From Azadirachta indica (taxonomy: Eukaryota > Streptophyta > Magnoliopsida > Sapindales > Meliaceae), in the NCBI GenBank assembly GCA_022749755.1, contig CM040445.1:2811182-2875181 (forward strand): DNA of 64,000 nt. Reading direction: 5' to 3'. Positions 11,505 to 25,059 of the stretch are shown here, piece by piece. Positions within the stretch are counted from its first letter, which is position 1. Every line of letters begins with the position of its first letter. The notes beneath the pieces were generated by a model. The model did not search any database. It worked only from the letters and a program-made list of their open reading frames with translations, and had not been told where the DNA came from. The translations under genes and the position numbers were made by a program.

Positions 11505-14500
11505 AATACTAATACCCGTATGTGTGTACAAAATTATTATCATTTATATTTTTTTATTTTTATTTATATTGTTATGTCTCTTTTAAAGAAAACATAATGA
11601 ATTTCATATAATTTTTTAAATAGATATATTATTCATAAAGATAAAATGTTAAAAAATATTTCATTTAATTTTTTTATAATTAAATATCATATTATTACTA
11701 AAAAATATAAAAGAAAAGGGCAAAAAAAAATATTTTAATATATGGGTTTGATTTGAATCATTATTAAAATTTTTTTAACAATAGTATTTTTTTTCTTAAT
11801 TTGTATTTATATACTAAATTAAAAAAATTCAAAAGAATTAAATAAGAATTAAATTATTTATATATATAAAAAGTATATATTATTTTGTTATTTTATTTAA
11901 AAGTGTAGAAATATAAATGATAATAATATAATCAATTAATTGAAGAAAATAAAAATTAAGTGGATATTCATTTATTTATCTAAATTTGAGAAATATATAT
12001 TTTTAAAATATTTGTCTATTTTCTCATATTTTAGAGTGTGTAAGCCACTGCCAATAATTAATATTATTACAAAAAAACGCTGCGTAGTTTTCACATTATG
12101 TAATCTCGATCCAGTAAGAAGGCGATCGTTTTGTCAGAATTTAACAAGGTCATAACGCTTGTTTTAAACACATGTACACCCTTCTACAACACGTCACCAA
12201 CTCCGTCTTCATTGTTAGATTATATATTACTTGCTTGGTAAATTGATAAATGATTATAAAATCTTTAGTCAGCTCATCCTGCGAATGTGCATGCCTATTT
12301 GTCGTCCGTTCTATTTTTAGTCTAATTATTGATGTAGAAAGTTATTAAAAAAATACAATATATTCAAATACAAACGTCCAATCATATATCCATATATATA
12401 TATATATATATGTTGAGAAAATTAAAAATTCGAGATTATGAACTCGGACGTAATTGTTGGTGTTCTTCATTCCAATTCCAATAAGATTGCATTGGGCATG
12501 AAAATTACAATAAGAATATGGTTATGCTGTTTCAAATAAAAAAAAAAAATGAGTTGAATTTGAAGCCATCCAATAAATTAAAACTCCTCTATATTGAGGG
12601 TAGAAAATCTCATCAATTTTGGGGAGTGCACTACAATAGATTTGATGAAAACTCCTATCTCTTACCAGTTATAAATCTTTATTAAAAGTTAACAAAATTA
12701 ATTAATTTAAATAATTAGCTGACGCTTTATATATATATAATGAAACTGAATTAACTGGCATCGTGGATTGAATTTGAGGTAATATTGTAAATTATTATTT
12801 GAGAAAATTATTCACGCCTTTATCTGCGTGCATGCAAATAATAAATATTATTCAATCGAACCCCAATTTGTATCACTCAAAAGTTTTACGAGTCTATCCG
12901 GTTTTTTTTTTTTATATATATATATACCTACCTTTTATTTTCAAGCACAGTACAGCAGTGACCTTCCATTCTTGCAGCCTGGTCTGCCCGACGTCTTCTC
13001 AGGAATTAAAATTTATAATTTCCATATCGTTTTTAGACTTTATAATTTTTATTTTTGGTGACATCATTAAGGTAGATGGGTATCTTCAGCTGTAGATTCC
13101 ATCCTATTAGATTCTAAAAGATTCCAGTGATATATCGCATACAGGTTCAAGTAATAACGACTGACCAGCCCAGCACTCTTAGGTAGGTATTAGGTAGGCG
13201 TAGGTCAAATTAATGTTTACTTTTAGATTGATTGTGTAATCATATAATAACTGGTTGGGCTGGTTATTAATTAATCGCCGTTCATCCTCTACAAAATATA
13301 TAATTCAATGCATTACTAGCTATTTCAAACAGTAATAATAGAAAAACGGACAAAAAAAAAAAAAAAAAAAAAAAAAGACGCTAGACTTCTCTTCTTGATT
13401 CATAATTTTTTAATGGGATAAGAAAGAAGAACTTGTGCTTATTTTAAGTTTTCACGAAATTTATCTGATGGTATTATAAGAATGTATAATAACAATAACA
13501 ATATTTGACTCCAAATTGTTTGGTGGCGGTGATGATTAATTGACGACCATCAATTCTGATTTGCTTGTGATAATTAAAAATATTATTATAAATTTTGCTT
13601 GGTCGGCTCCTTGTAGGGTAGCTACCATAGTCTATATATAAATAATATGGTATTGTCTTTGCGGATAAAACTAACTTGGTAGAAGAGTCTTCAAACTTCA
13701 CTCGGTTGTTATCTTTGAATTGGCAAAGCAAATTAAGTTTCTCTCTACAACTTCGTTAGTTAGAGAAAGTGCTCCAGCTTACGTTTTTTTTTTCCCCTCC
13801 GCTGATTACGGTACCAATTTTTCTCTCGTAAATTTATTTGCATTAAATTTTTCTCTATATATATGTATTTTACTTAATTATATTTTTATGAGAAAGGATC
13901 AATATCCTTTTAATTTTACAAAACTTTGTTTCATTAAATCTATACATTTTAATTAAGTTTAATATATATATATGTAATTAATGTATGATTTTATGATATA
14001 TAAATAATGTAAAAAATTATATGAAATTAAAAAATATTATTAATCTTTTTTTATATGATTTTAAGATGAGGAGATTAATAGGAGGGCAAATTTATCGGAT
14101 AGGCCGTGAAAAAAATATTACATACAAATTATATAAAAAATGGTTTAAAATTAAGAGATTATTTTTCCATCTCTCTCTTTCTTTCTTTCTTTTCTTTTTT
14201 TTTTATATGTGTACATATTGTCTGTTATTATATTTTTTCTTTTATAATAAGAAAATTACAAAAAGTCAAAACTACAAGTTTTTTTTTTTAATTTTTTCTT
14301 TTACGATTAAAAAAAAAATTATAAATGGTTGGTAGTATGCAATACCGATTAAATACATATACTGGATAATGGATAAGGTTAATTAAACTGAAATAATTAG
14401 TTCACTCATTATTTAAGCATAGGACCTAAACATTTGATCAGTACCTATGTATTGCCACAATCTCAAACTAAAATTGATAGCAAAAAATTGAGTAAATTCT

Positions 14501-15055
14501 AATGTTTTCCCTGAAAATAAACATCCTTATTGATGGTACGTCCCATTTTAACACAGTTTATAATTATATAAATGGAATTAGTAATTATATTTTAATGATA
14601 ATGATCATATACAAATAGGTTTCTCTTTCCCCAAGTAAAGGGTTTAGTTTAATTTGTCTCAAACGACACGTTAATTCTAATAGGAAATTTCAAATTAATC
14701 TTAAAAAATTATGTTATGTGTCTTAGCATAAACCCTAAACTTAGGCATGAACACGACTTAAAAAACTTACGTGTTACCTAATCATGATTCCAAATTCCGT
14801 TAAGAAATCGGTGGTAAAATTTTCGGATAAACATCATTGCGTTAGATTTAAGGAATATTATATAGGTCCCATCGTCCATTCATACAATCTCTTTTTTATT
14901 TTTTTACATGTTCTGGGTCAGACATTTCTTTAAAATCAAACACCGTCTAATTCTTAATCATTACCCTTAAAACAGTTCACCCATTATCTTCACTTATTGT
15001 CATTTTAAAAGCAAAAGCAAATCTGTGTTACAGAGAATATTATTTGTTCACTTTC

Positions 15056-18000
15056 ATGGCGACCAAATTTTTGGCGTTGGCTTGTATACGAAACGACAGT
15101 TATGGGGACTTGTCGCCGAGGCCGCACTATCCTTCCATGCCCAAGTACCCGAAAGGAGTGTCCGTTCAGGAAACCAACGTCGAGAGTTCAAAGGCTAAGG
15201 CTGTGTTTTCGGTGATGGGAATGACTTGTTCCGCCTGCGCTGGATCTGTCGAGAAAGCTATTAAACGACTTCCTGGCATACACGATGCTGTTGTTGATGT
15301 CTTGAATAATAGGGCGCAAGTCTTGTTCTACCCCAATTTTGTTAAAGTAAGTCTTGAGTTTAATTACTCGATCATTTCTGTCTTTGAAAAATTCTGGACT
15401 TTAACTTTCTAGGTAATTTCAATTTCCCCAAGATCTCTCTAGAATGAATGGTCTTCAACTTTTTTGTTCTAAGTTAATTAGTTAAATAATAAAATCAAAC
15501 TACAGTTTCATAGAACATGGCTTAAATGCATTTTTCTCCCGTCAGTGTCGTCTCTTCTGTCTTCGAGAATGAACCAAAAATACATATAACAGATGTGTTT
15601 TTTCTTTCCCTCTGTCGATTGTGCTGTTAGTTGAGGACAAGCGAGAGATACGATAGGTCTCTCATGGTAGTGACTAAGAAATGTGCACCATAATCCATTG
15701 GAGGGTTTAGGCCTATAAGTTGGGCTAGGATTGATCAGCTTGAAGTATGGGCCTCAGGCTATGCTTGTCGTGAGCCCAATCTCCGCTTGTGATGTTTCAT
15801 TAATTTGCTGTAAGCTTTTTTTGATTTCTTCTTGCAGGAGGAGACAATTCGTGAGACAATTGAGGATGTCGGATTTGAAGCAACATTGATTCAAGATGAA
15901 ACAAGTGAAAAATCCACTCAAATATGTAGAATTCGCATTAATGGAATGACTTGCACTACGTGCTCCTCAACTGTTGAAAAAGCTTTGCAAACAATTCATG
16001 GTGTTCAGAATGCGCAAGTGGCTTTAGCCACTGAAGAAGCAGAAGTTCACTATGATCCAAAAATTGTTGGCTACAATCAGCTTATGGAAGCTATTGAAGA
16101 TGCTGGATTTGAAGCCATACTTATAAGCACAGGAGAAGACATGGGCAAGATTCATCTTCAGGTTGATGGTATTAGGACTGATCAATCTATGAGAATGATT
16201 GAAAATTCTCTTCAAGCGCTGCCTGGAGTTCAAAACATCGACATGGATCCTGGAATTCATAAGATTTCTCTTTCTTACAAACCAGATGTGACAGGACCTA
16301 GAAACTTTATCAGAGTCATAGAGTCAACTGGTTCCGGGCGTTTCAAGGCAAGGATTTTTCCTGAAGGTGGAGGAGGAAGAGAAACTCAGAAACAGGAAGA
16401 AATTAAGCAGTACTACAGATCATTTCTGTGGAGTTTGGTTTTCACAATTCCTGTATTTTTAACCTCTATGGTCTTCATGTATATCCCTGGAATCAAACAT
16501 GGACTGGATACTAAAGTAGTCAATATGCTTAACATTGGTGAGATTATAAGGTGGATGCTATCAACTCCAGTTCAATTTTTTATAGGCAGGCGATTCTACA
16601 CGGGTTCCTACAAAGCATTGCGCCATGGTTCTGCTAATATGGATGTTCTGATCGCCCTGGGAACTAATGCAGCTTACTTCTATTCAGTCTACTCAGTGTT
16701 GAGAGCTGCCACTTCTCCAGACTTTGAAGGCACTGATTTTTTTGAGACTAGCTCAATGCTTATTTCGTTTATTCTGCTTGGTAAATATCTAGAGGTTCTT
16801 GCGAAGGGAAAGACATCTGAGGCTATTGCCAAGCTTATGGACTTAGCACCCGAAACAGCAACATTGCTTACATTGGACGAGGATGGCAATGTGATTAATG
16901 AAGAAGAAATTGACAGTCGATTGATTCAAAAGAACGATGTGATTAAAATCATTCCTGGTGCTAAAGTAGCTTCAGATGGTTATGTGTTGTGGGGACAAAG
17001 CCATGTGAATGAGAGTATGATAACTGGAGAGGCAAGGCCAGTGGCTAAGAGGAAGGGTGATACCGTGATTGGAGGCACTCTGAATGAGAATGGAGTTCTA
17101 CATATTAAAGCAACAAGGGTTGGGTCAGAGAGTGCTCTTGCTCAAATTGTCCGACTTGTCGAATCAGCTCAACTGGCTAAAGCTCCAGTACAGAAGTTTG
17201 CTGATCGTATTTCCAAATTCTTTGTGCCTCTGGTAATCATTGAGTATAACTGCTCTATGTTCTGCATTTTATTCTATATATTCTTTTACCAAAGAAAATG
17301 AACAGTTTTTATTTGATAAAACTTGCTGGTTATTTCGTAGGTTATAATCCTTTCATTTTCAACGTGGCTTGCTTGGTTTTTAGCTGGAAAGTTTAATGGA
17401 TATCCGGAATCCTGGATACCATCTTCAATGGATAGCTTTCAGCTTGCATTACAGTTTGGAATCTCTGTGATGGTCATAGCTTGTCCATGTGCTCTAGGCC
17501 TAGCAACTCCTACTGCTGTAATGGTTGGTACCGGAGTTGGTGCATCTCAAGGTGTGCTTATTAAAGGGGGACAAGCACTAGAAAGTGCACACAAGGTTTG
17601 CATATGCTCTTCATGTTGCTTTTTGCTAGCTACGTCCTGTGCATATAAAAACTGGATTCCATTTTTTAATAGTTTTGTTTGTCAATCTTGTAGGTGAATT
17701 GCATTGTGTTTGACAAGACAGGAACTCTGACAGTTGGAAAGCCAGTGGTTGTTAACACAAAACTTTTTAAAAATATGGTACTAAGAGGCTTCTATGAACT
17801 CATTGCTGCAGCTGAGGTATGCTTTTCTGCATGTAACTCTTACACTTTAGGAGAGTTTGTCATGGAGATATATAGTCGCTTATTATGTAAGGACTACTGA
17901 TAATATTTGTTGTTACGTGTCTTCTAGGCAAACAGTGAGCACCCATTAGCGAAGGCAATCGTTGAGTATGCTAAGAAGTTTAGAGAGGATGAAGAGAATC

Positions 18001-18925
18001 CTATCTGGCCAGAAGCACAAGATTTTGTCTCTATTACTGGCCATGGAGTGAAAGCCACTGTGCGAAATAAGGAAATAATAGTAGGAAACAAGAGCTTGAT
18101 GGTAGACCAGAACATTGACATTCCACTTGACGCTGAAGAAATGCTGACTGAAATCGAAGGAATGGCACAAACAGGGATCCTAGTATCTATAGACGGGGAA
18201 TTGACTGGAGCTTTAGCCATATCTGATCCGCTGAAACCAGGTGTTCTTGAAGTCGTTTCGATTCTCAAGTCTATGAAAGTTAGGAGCATCATGGTGACCG
18301 GTGACAACTGGGGAACTGCCAAATCCATTGCCAATGAAGTTGGAATAGAAACTGTAATAGCTGAAGCCAAACCTGAACAGAAGGCAGAGAAAGTGAAGGA
18401 ATTACAGGTATTGTGCATTATAACTCATTCCAAACATGTATGATTTATACTCGTATCTATTATCCACGTCCTGATTTTTAAATAACGATTCGTTCTCTTA
18501 ATTGACAGGCTTCAGGATATACCGTGGCAATGGTGGGAGATGGCATTAATGACTCACCAGCACTGGTAGCAGCAGACGTTGGTATGGCAATTGGTGCTGG
18601 GACAGACATTGCCATAGAGGCAGCTGATATTGTCTTAATGAAGAGTAACCTGGAGGATGTGATAACAGCCATAGACCTGTCAAGGAAAACCTTCACCCGT
18701 ATTCGCCTGAACTACATCTGGGCACTGGGATATAACCTTCTAGGCATACCAATTGCTGCCGGAGCCCTTTTCCCATCTATCAGATTCCGTTTGCCACCAT
18801 GGATTGCTGGAGCCGCGATGGCAGCCTCTTCAGTTAGTGTTGTTTGCTGCTCTCTATTGTTGAAGAACTACCATAAGCCTAAAATGCTGAACAATCTTGA
18901 GATACGAGGGATTGTTATTGAGTGA
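15056..18925 (+). CDS. HMA5: Copper-transporting P1B-type ATPase, HMA5-like, complete
   Basis: Cu(I)-exporting heavy-metal ATPase; the Arabidopsis family member acts in copper detoxification and root-to-shoot translocation. Six exons: 15056-15346, 15838-17232, 17341-17595, 17694-17816, 17928-18407, 18509-18925; total 2961 nt, 986 residues (Arabidopsis HMA5 about 995). Two N-terminal metal-binding domains have GMTCSAC (Cys58, Cys61) and GMTCTTC (Cys136, Cys139). A third HMA-like domain near 175-240 lacks the CxxC. Further motifs are the actuator TGEARP at 493, membrane metal-site CPC at 610-612, phosphorylation motif DKTGTLT from Asp654, SEHP at 691, and hinge GDGINDSP at 858. All borders are GT-AG and phase 0. 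The start is [14 protein letters not shown], matching the Arabidopsis N-terminus; the frame has no earlier ATG. A broken tandem copy follows 1.75 kb downstream. Confidence 0.97.
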
Positions 18926-19231
18926 ATAGTTCGATTCAGTATTCTGGATTTATATGTTCAGGTGTGAAGTTTTCCTATAAGTTAAACCTTGGTTAGCTGG
19001 TATTATATATGTACATACGATTAATTCTTCAGTGATCTGTAAATGTATGTTTGTTCAATGGTAAGAAGATCAATTGAAGGATTATGCATTCCTAATGTTT
19101 CACATGGCTTTTTGGATATCAAAATCTGCAATGTCTACTATGTCTATGGAGATTCAAATTTCACAGAAACCACCATAGATGCGGAATTTCTTTGCCCAAG
19201 AGCTACTGGGTGGAAGAGTCTTCAAACGTCA

Positions 19232-19270
<39 letters not shown>

Positions 19271-20679
19271 GAATTTTTACCCCTCTAATTTTAAGAATTA
19301 AATATTTTATTCTTCATATTTGTACTTCACTATTTTGGTTCTTCACGGGGTTTTAATTCTAACTTTGTTCCTCAAACCTACAATATTCGTTTTATGCCAG
19401 CCCTTATAGTATTATTTAAATTCTTACAGTAAATTAAATTTAAACTCGCAGATACTATATATACTGTCAGCGTAGCATAGCACTTAACCAAGAACTTAAA
19501 TAAAATATTGTAGGTTTATTCTCAAACACTCTTTATGTCGGAGAAACATTATAGATATATAATCATTCCTTGTGGTGGAGGTCATTTTTTCGAACTCTGT
19601 ATCAGTAAATTTTAATTAAACTGAAATTACTTCACTCATTAATGAAGGATATGGAATTCCCTTTCCCGAAGGACATAGGAGGATATAACCATTTGATCAG
19701 TACTTGTATATAATCTCAAACTGTAGATATCTGTTCGATAGGCAAAATTAGAATTTTTATTTTTTTAAAAAAAGAAAAATAATTGATGCAACTCTCGGTT
19801 ACCATATAAATCAGATTAATATTTGATGATAAATCATACATGCATCTCTTTCGCCTTTCCCCAACTCAGGGTCAGTGGTTTTGTTCCCCCGAGTTTTCTC
19901 AAACAACACGTAAATTCTAAAAGCTAATTTCAAAAACTTATAAAATTAAGTGTCTTCCGAAGAGAAAAAAAAAACGTTATTATACCCTGAAAAACATGTG
20001 TTATTTAATCATGATCTCATATTTAGTAAACAAATTGTAGATTTGACGTAGGATAGTTTTAGAATTTAATTAATTTAAATTTTTTTTTTATTTTTAATAA
20101 TTTAATTTTATAATAATAAAAATTATTTTTTTTTTATTAAATTAATTTGTAATATTAAATTTCTTCGATTATATATGAAGAGATTATATTAGTTGTTTCA
20201 GTAATTTTTTTATTTAGTAAAATTTTTGCTTTTGAATTTATTTCTTGTAAGATTATTATCTTGACAATTGAATATATTTGTGTTTTAACATTTATATTTC
20301 AAGTTGTTAAGATTAAAATAATATTTAATTTTTTTTATAGGATATTTTTAAAAATTTAAATAAAATTTGATGTTAGGCAAGATGTTTTTATCTCACCAAC
20401 GATCCCGCCTGCAAGGTAGACCTCACCTATACAATTCTCGGAATGAACTTCATAGTATTGCTTTTAATTAAGGAATATTTTATAGAATCCATCGACGGAT
20501 AATAAATTTTTTTTTCCTTTTTTCTGTATCAAACATTTCTATTTCTTACTCGATCATTAGTTTTTAAAGCAGACAAATATACAGTTCTCCCATTAAATAT
20601 TTTCGTTTCTTGTCATTTTAGAAGCAGTAAACAAAAGTGTGTTTTTTTCGGCTGAGAAATATTATAACTCATTCGTCTT
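18926..20679. other. Spacer between the two HMA5 copies
   Basis: Contains the HMA5 3' UTR, a (TA)n microsatellite at 19238-19266, and from about 19600 sequence resembling the region upstream of the first copy (compare the words around 14380-14480, such as aattaaactgaaat and catttgatcagtac). The duplication therefore includes promoter sequence. AT-rich material at about 20040-20400 has no recognised gene. Confidence 0.65.
19238..19266. repeat. (TA)n microsatellite
   Basis: Uninterrupted alternating TA tract of about 28 bases, downstream of HMA5. Confidence 0.9.
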
Positions 20680-23600
20680 ATGGCGAGCAAGTTTTTGGCG
20701 TTTGCTTGCATACGAAACGACAGTTTTGGGGACTTGTCGCCGAGGCCAAACTATCCGTCTATGCCCAAGTACCCGAAAGGAGTGCCCGTTCAGGAAACCA
20801 ACGTCGACAGTTCAAAGGCTAAGGCTGCGTTTTCTGTGATCGGAATGACTTGCTCCGCCTGTGCTGGATCCGTTGAGAAAGCTATCAAACGACTTCCTGG
20901 GATACACGAAGCCGTCGTTGATGTCTTGAAAAATAGGGCACAAGTCTTGTTCTACCCCAGTTTTGTTAAAATACGTCTGAGTTCAATTACTTAATCATCT
21001 CTGTATTCGTTTTCTCTGAAAAAATTTGGACATTTTCATGTTGTAATAAATTCAATTTCTGAAGATCTTTTGAGGAATGATAGTGAATTTTTTTTTTTTG
21101 GGTCTTTCAGTTTCTCAGCATCAATATTACTTTTAAATAATATAAAACTTCGTTCTAAGTTAAATAAAATATAAATATAAAACTACAGTTTGACAGTAAA
21201 AGTCTTCAATGCGTTTTCTCCCGTCGCTGTCGTGTTTTATGTCATTAACGACAAAGTGGCTTGCTTCAGCGACGGATAAAAAGGAGACAGGTTTGCCCTT
21301 TTTTATTTTTTTGGTCCCTCTCTTTGTCGATTATGAAGTTAGTTTAGGCAATTGAGAGACACGATAGGCCGCATATGCTAATGATCGTGACTTAATCTGT
21401 ACACCGTACTTATTTGGTGCGTTTTTGGATTGTAAATTGGGCTAGGACTGTATCAGCTGGAATTGTAGACCTTGGGTTGTGATTATGTTGCGCCCAATTT
21501 CAGTGACATCAAATTCTGTTTGCTTAGTTTCATTAATTTCTATTATAGTTGGCCTTTTGGTACATCTCACCGAGGGAGACAATCTTCAGACCATTGAGGA
21601 CGTTGGATTTGAGGCAACATTGATTCAGGATGAAACAAGTGAAAAATCCACTCAAGTATGTAGTGTTCGCATTAACGGAATGACTTGCGCTACCTGCTCC
21701 TCAACCGTTGAAAAAGCTTTGCAAGAAGTTCATGGTGTTCAGAAAGCCCAAGTGGCTTTAGCTACTGAAGAAGCAGAATTTCACTATGATCCAAAAATTG
21801 TTACCTGCAATCAGCTTATGGAAGCTATGCAAGACACTGGATTTGAAGCCATACTTATCAGCTCGGGAGAAGACATGAGCAAGATTCATCTTCAGTTGAT
21901 GGTATTAGGACTGATCAATCTATGAGAATAATTGAAAATTCTCTTCCAGCACTCCGTGGAGTTCAAAACGTCGACAATGATCCTGGAATTCATAAGATTT
22001 CTCTTTCTTATAAACCAGATGTGACAGGACCTAGAAACTTTATCAGAGTCATAGAGTCAACTGGTTCCGGGAGTTTCAAGGCCAGGATATGTCCTGAAGG
22101 TGGAGGAGGAAGAGAAACTAAGAAACAGGAAGAAATTAAGCAATACTACAGATCATTTCCCTGGAGTTTGGCCTTTAAAATTCCTGTTTTTTTAACCTCT
22201 GTGGTATTCATGTATGTATATCCCTGGAATCAAACATGAACTGGATACTAAAGTAGTCAATATGCTTACTGTTGGTGAGATTACAAGGTGGGTGCTATCA
22301 ACCTCAGTCCAATTCATTATAGGCAGGCGATTTTACACTGTTTCTTACAAAGCATTGTGCAATGGTTCTGCTAATATGGATGTCTTGATTGCCCTGGGAA
22401 CTAATGCAGCTTACTTCTGTTCAGTCTACTCAGTGTCGAGAGCTGCCACTTCTCCAGACTTTGAAGGCACAGGTGTTTTTGAGACTAGCTCAATGCTTAT
22501 TTCGTTTATTCTGCTTGGAAAATATCTTGAGGTTCTAGCAATGGGAAAGACATCTGGGGCTATTACCAAGCTTATGGACTTAGCACCCGAGATGGCAACA
22601 TTGCTCACTTTGGACGAGGAAGGCAATGTGATAAATGAAGAAGAAATCGATAGTCGATTGACATAAAAGAATGATGTGATTAAAATGATTCCTGGCGCAA
22701 AAGTAGCTTCAGATGGTTGTGTTGTGGGGACAAAGCCATGTGAATGAGAGTATGATAACTTGAGAGGCAAGGCCAGTGGCCAAGAGGAAGGGTGATACCG
22801 TGATTGGAGGCACTTTGAATGAGAATGGGGTGCTACACATTAAGGCAACAAGAGTAGGATCAGAGAGTGCTCTGGCTCAAATTGTTCGACTTGTTAAATC
22901 AGCTCAGATGGCTAAAGCTCCAGTACAGAAGTTTGCTGATCACGTTTCCAAATTCTTTGTGCCTCTGGTAATCTTACAATATAATGGCCGTATGTTATGC
23001 ATTTTGTTTAATATATTCTTTTGCTAATCTCAAGTAAATGCGCTGTTTTAATTTGAATAAACTTCCTTTTCTTTTGTAGGTCGTCATCCTTTCATTTTCA
23101 ACCTGGCTTGCTTGGTTAGAGCTGGAAAGTTTCATGGCTATCCAGAATCTTGGATAACATCTTCAACGGATGGATTTCAGCTGGCGTTACAGTTTGGAAT
23201 CTCTGTAATGGTTATAGCCTGTCCGTGTGCCCTAGGCCTTGCAACTCCGCCTGCTGTAATGGTCGGTACAGGAGTTGGTGCATCTCAAGGAGTACTTATT
23301 AAAGGGGGACAAGCACTAGAAAATGCACATAAGGTTCGCATATGCCCTTCATATTGCTCTTTGCTAACTGCTATGTTTATGAAAACTGAATTCGATTTTC
23401 TAATAAGTCATATTTGACAATCTTGTAGGTGAATTGCATCATGTTTGACAAGACAGGAACTCTAACATGGAAGGCCAGTGGTTGTTAACACAAAACTTTT
23501 TAGAAAAAGGGTATTTAAAGACTTCTACAAACTTGCTGCAGCTGAGGTATGCTTTTCTGCATGGAATTCTTACCCTTTAAGAAAGTCTGTCATTGTTACA

Positions 23601-24656
23601 ATTGCTTATTTTTGTAATGACTACTGATTATATTTGTTGCTTTGTATCTAACAGGTTAACAGTGAGCACCCATTAGCCAAGTCTATTGTCGAGTGTGCTA
23701 AGAAGTTTAGAGAGGATGAAGAGAATCCTATCTGGCGGGATGCACAAGATTCTGTCTCTGTTACTGGCCACGGAGTGAAAGCCATTGTGCGGAATGAGGA
23801 AATAGTTGTGGGAAACAAGAGCTTGATGGCAGAGCAGGACATTGACATTCCACTCGAGGCTGAAGAAATGTTGACAGAAATTGAAGGAATGGCACAAACT
23901 GGGATCTTGGTATCTATTGATGGGGAATTGACTGATGTTTTAGTCATTTCTGATCCATTGAAACCAGATGCCACTGAAGTCATTTCCATTCTCAAGACTA
24001 TGCAAGTTAGGAGCATCACGGTGACTGGTGACAACTGGGGAACTGCCAAATCCATTGCCAATGAAGTTGGAATTGAAACTGTTATAGCTCAAGCCAAACC
24101 TGAAGAGAAGGCAGAGAAAGTGAAGGAATTACAGGTATGATGCAACTAATCTCATTCCGTACACGTATGCTTTATACTCTTGAGTTCTTTTTCCATTATC
24201 CACATCTGATTTTTACATGAAGGTTCTGTTAATTGAGAGGCTTCAGGATGTACCGAGGCAATGGTGGGAGATGGCACTAATGACTCACCAGCACTGGTAG
24301 CAGCCGACGTTGGAATGGCAATTGGTGCTGTAACGGACATTGCCGTAGAGGCAGCGGAAATTGTTTTAATGAAGCGTAATTTGGAGGATGTGATAACTGC
24401 CATAGATTTATCAATAAAAACCTTTTCACATTTCCGACTGAACTACATTTGGGCGCTGGGTCACAACCTTCTTGGCATACCAATTGCTGCCAGAGCCCTT
24501 TTCCCATCTACCAGGTTTCGTTTACCACCATGCATTGCTGGAGCTGCAATGGCGGCCTCTTCAGTCACCGTCGTTTGCTGCTCCCTATTATTGAAGAACT
24601 ACCAGAAGCCCAAAAAGCTGAACTATCTTGAGATACAAGGAATTGTTATCGAGTGA
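20680..24656 (+). pseudogene. Broken tandem copy of the HMA5-like copper ATPase
   Basis: Collinear with the intact HMA5 copy at 15056-18925 in all six exons, but it cannot encode the full protein. Lesions seen by comparison: the intron 1 donor GT is AT at 20971-20972; one base is missing near 21895; four bases are inserted near 22211-22218; TAA at 22664-22666; two bases are missing near 22717; TGA at 22761-22763 replaces the Gly codon of the TGE actuator motif; TAG at 23117-23119; two bases are lost just after DKTGTLT near 23467; and a further in-frame stop lies near 23501. The last exon is open and ends LEIQGIVIE, but GDGIND reads GDGTND. CPC in [10 protein letters not shown] survives. The remaining similarity is high, so inactivation appears fairly recent. 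A transcript could exist, but no normal ATPase could be made. Confidence 0.95.
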
Positions 24657-25059
24657 TTTATCATGATGGTTAGATTTGGCATTCTGCAGTTATATGTTCA
24701 GGTGAGAAGTTTCCTAAAACATGCCATCATGTTAACCACGATCATCTTAGTTAGCTGGTAGTATATGTACATATGAGTGGCTCTTCAGAGATCTGTAAAT
24801 GAATGATTTTTTAATGCAAAGAAGATCAATTGAAGGATTATGTATTATTATTAAAGTTTTGCATTTCTTTCTGGATATCAAAATCCAGAGATTCAATAAG
24901 TCAAAACCCAAAAATACAATAAATATGATAATTGCTGGCTTAATCTTCTTGTTCACTCTTATCATTCACGCTACATCTACAATGTGAGGCTTAAGCCAAG
25001 CTTCTTCAAAGAAAACAAAGGTTTTACAGATCACGCAACAAACTTGGTTGAAAGATTTC
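24657..25059. other. Convergent 3' region, HMA5 pseudogene and GSTT
   Basis: About 400 bases resembling the sequence downstream of the intact HMA5 copy (shared word aagaagatcaattgaaggat at about 24820 and 19063). This marks the right part of the HMA5 duplication. It should also include the GSTT 3' UTR on the minus strand. Confidence 0.6.

Larger units (their letters stand above)
8125..15055. other. Long AT-rich intergenic region between divergent AAE3 and HMA5
   Basis: About 6.9 kb without a supportable gene. It contains (TA)n tracts near 12394-12412 and 12730-12740, a 23-base poly-A near 13353-13375, a MITE-like element at 11047-11504, and two diverged copies of a roughly 60 bp motif at 9586-9647 and 10361-10421. 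Open frames here (for example 10628-10876, 12799-13095, 13720-13956, 14021-14335) are short, biased to Lys/Ile/Phe as expected from AT-rich DNA, and resemble no family. The last 300 bases are the HMA5 promoter and 5' UTR. Confidence 0.75.

Noticed and set aside
14021..14335. 104-codon Lys/Phe-rich frame upstream of HMA5
   Set aside because: Composition follows poly-A/T tracts; no recognisable domain.
16024..16260. Minus-strand frames inside HMA5 exons (also 16689-16889, 17924-18418)
   Set aside because: Shadows of the well-supported HMA5 coding frame on the other strand.
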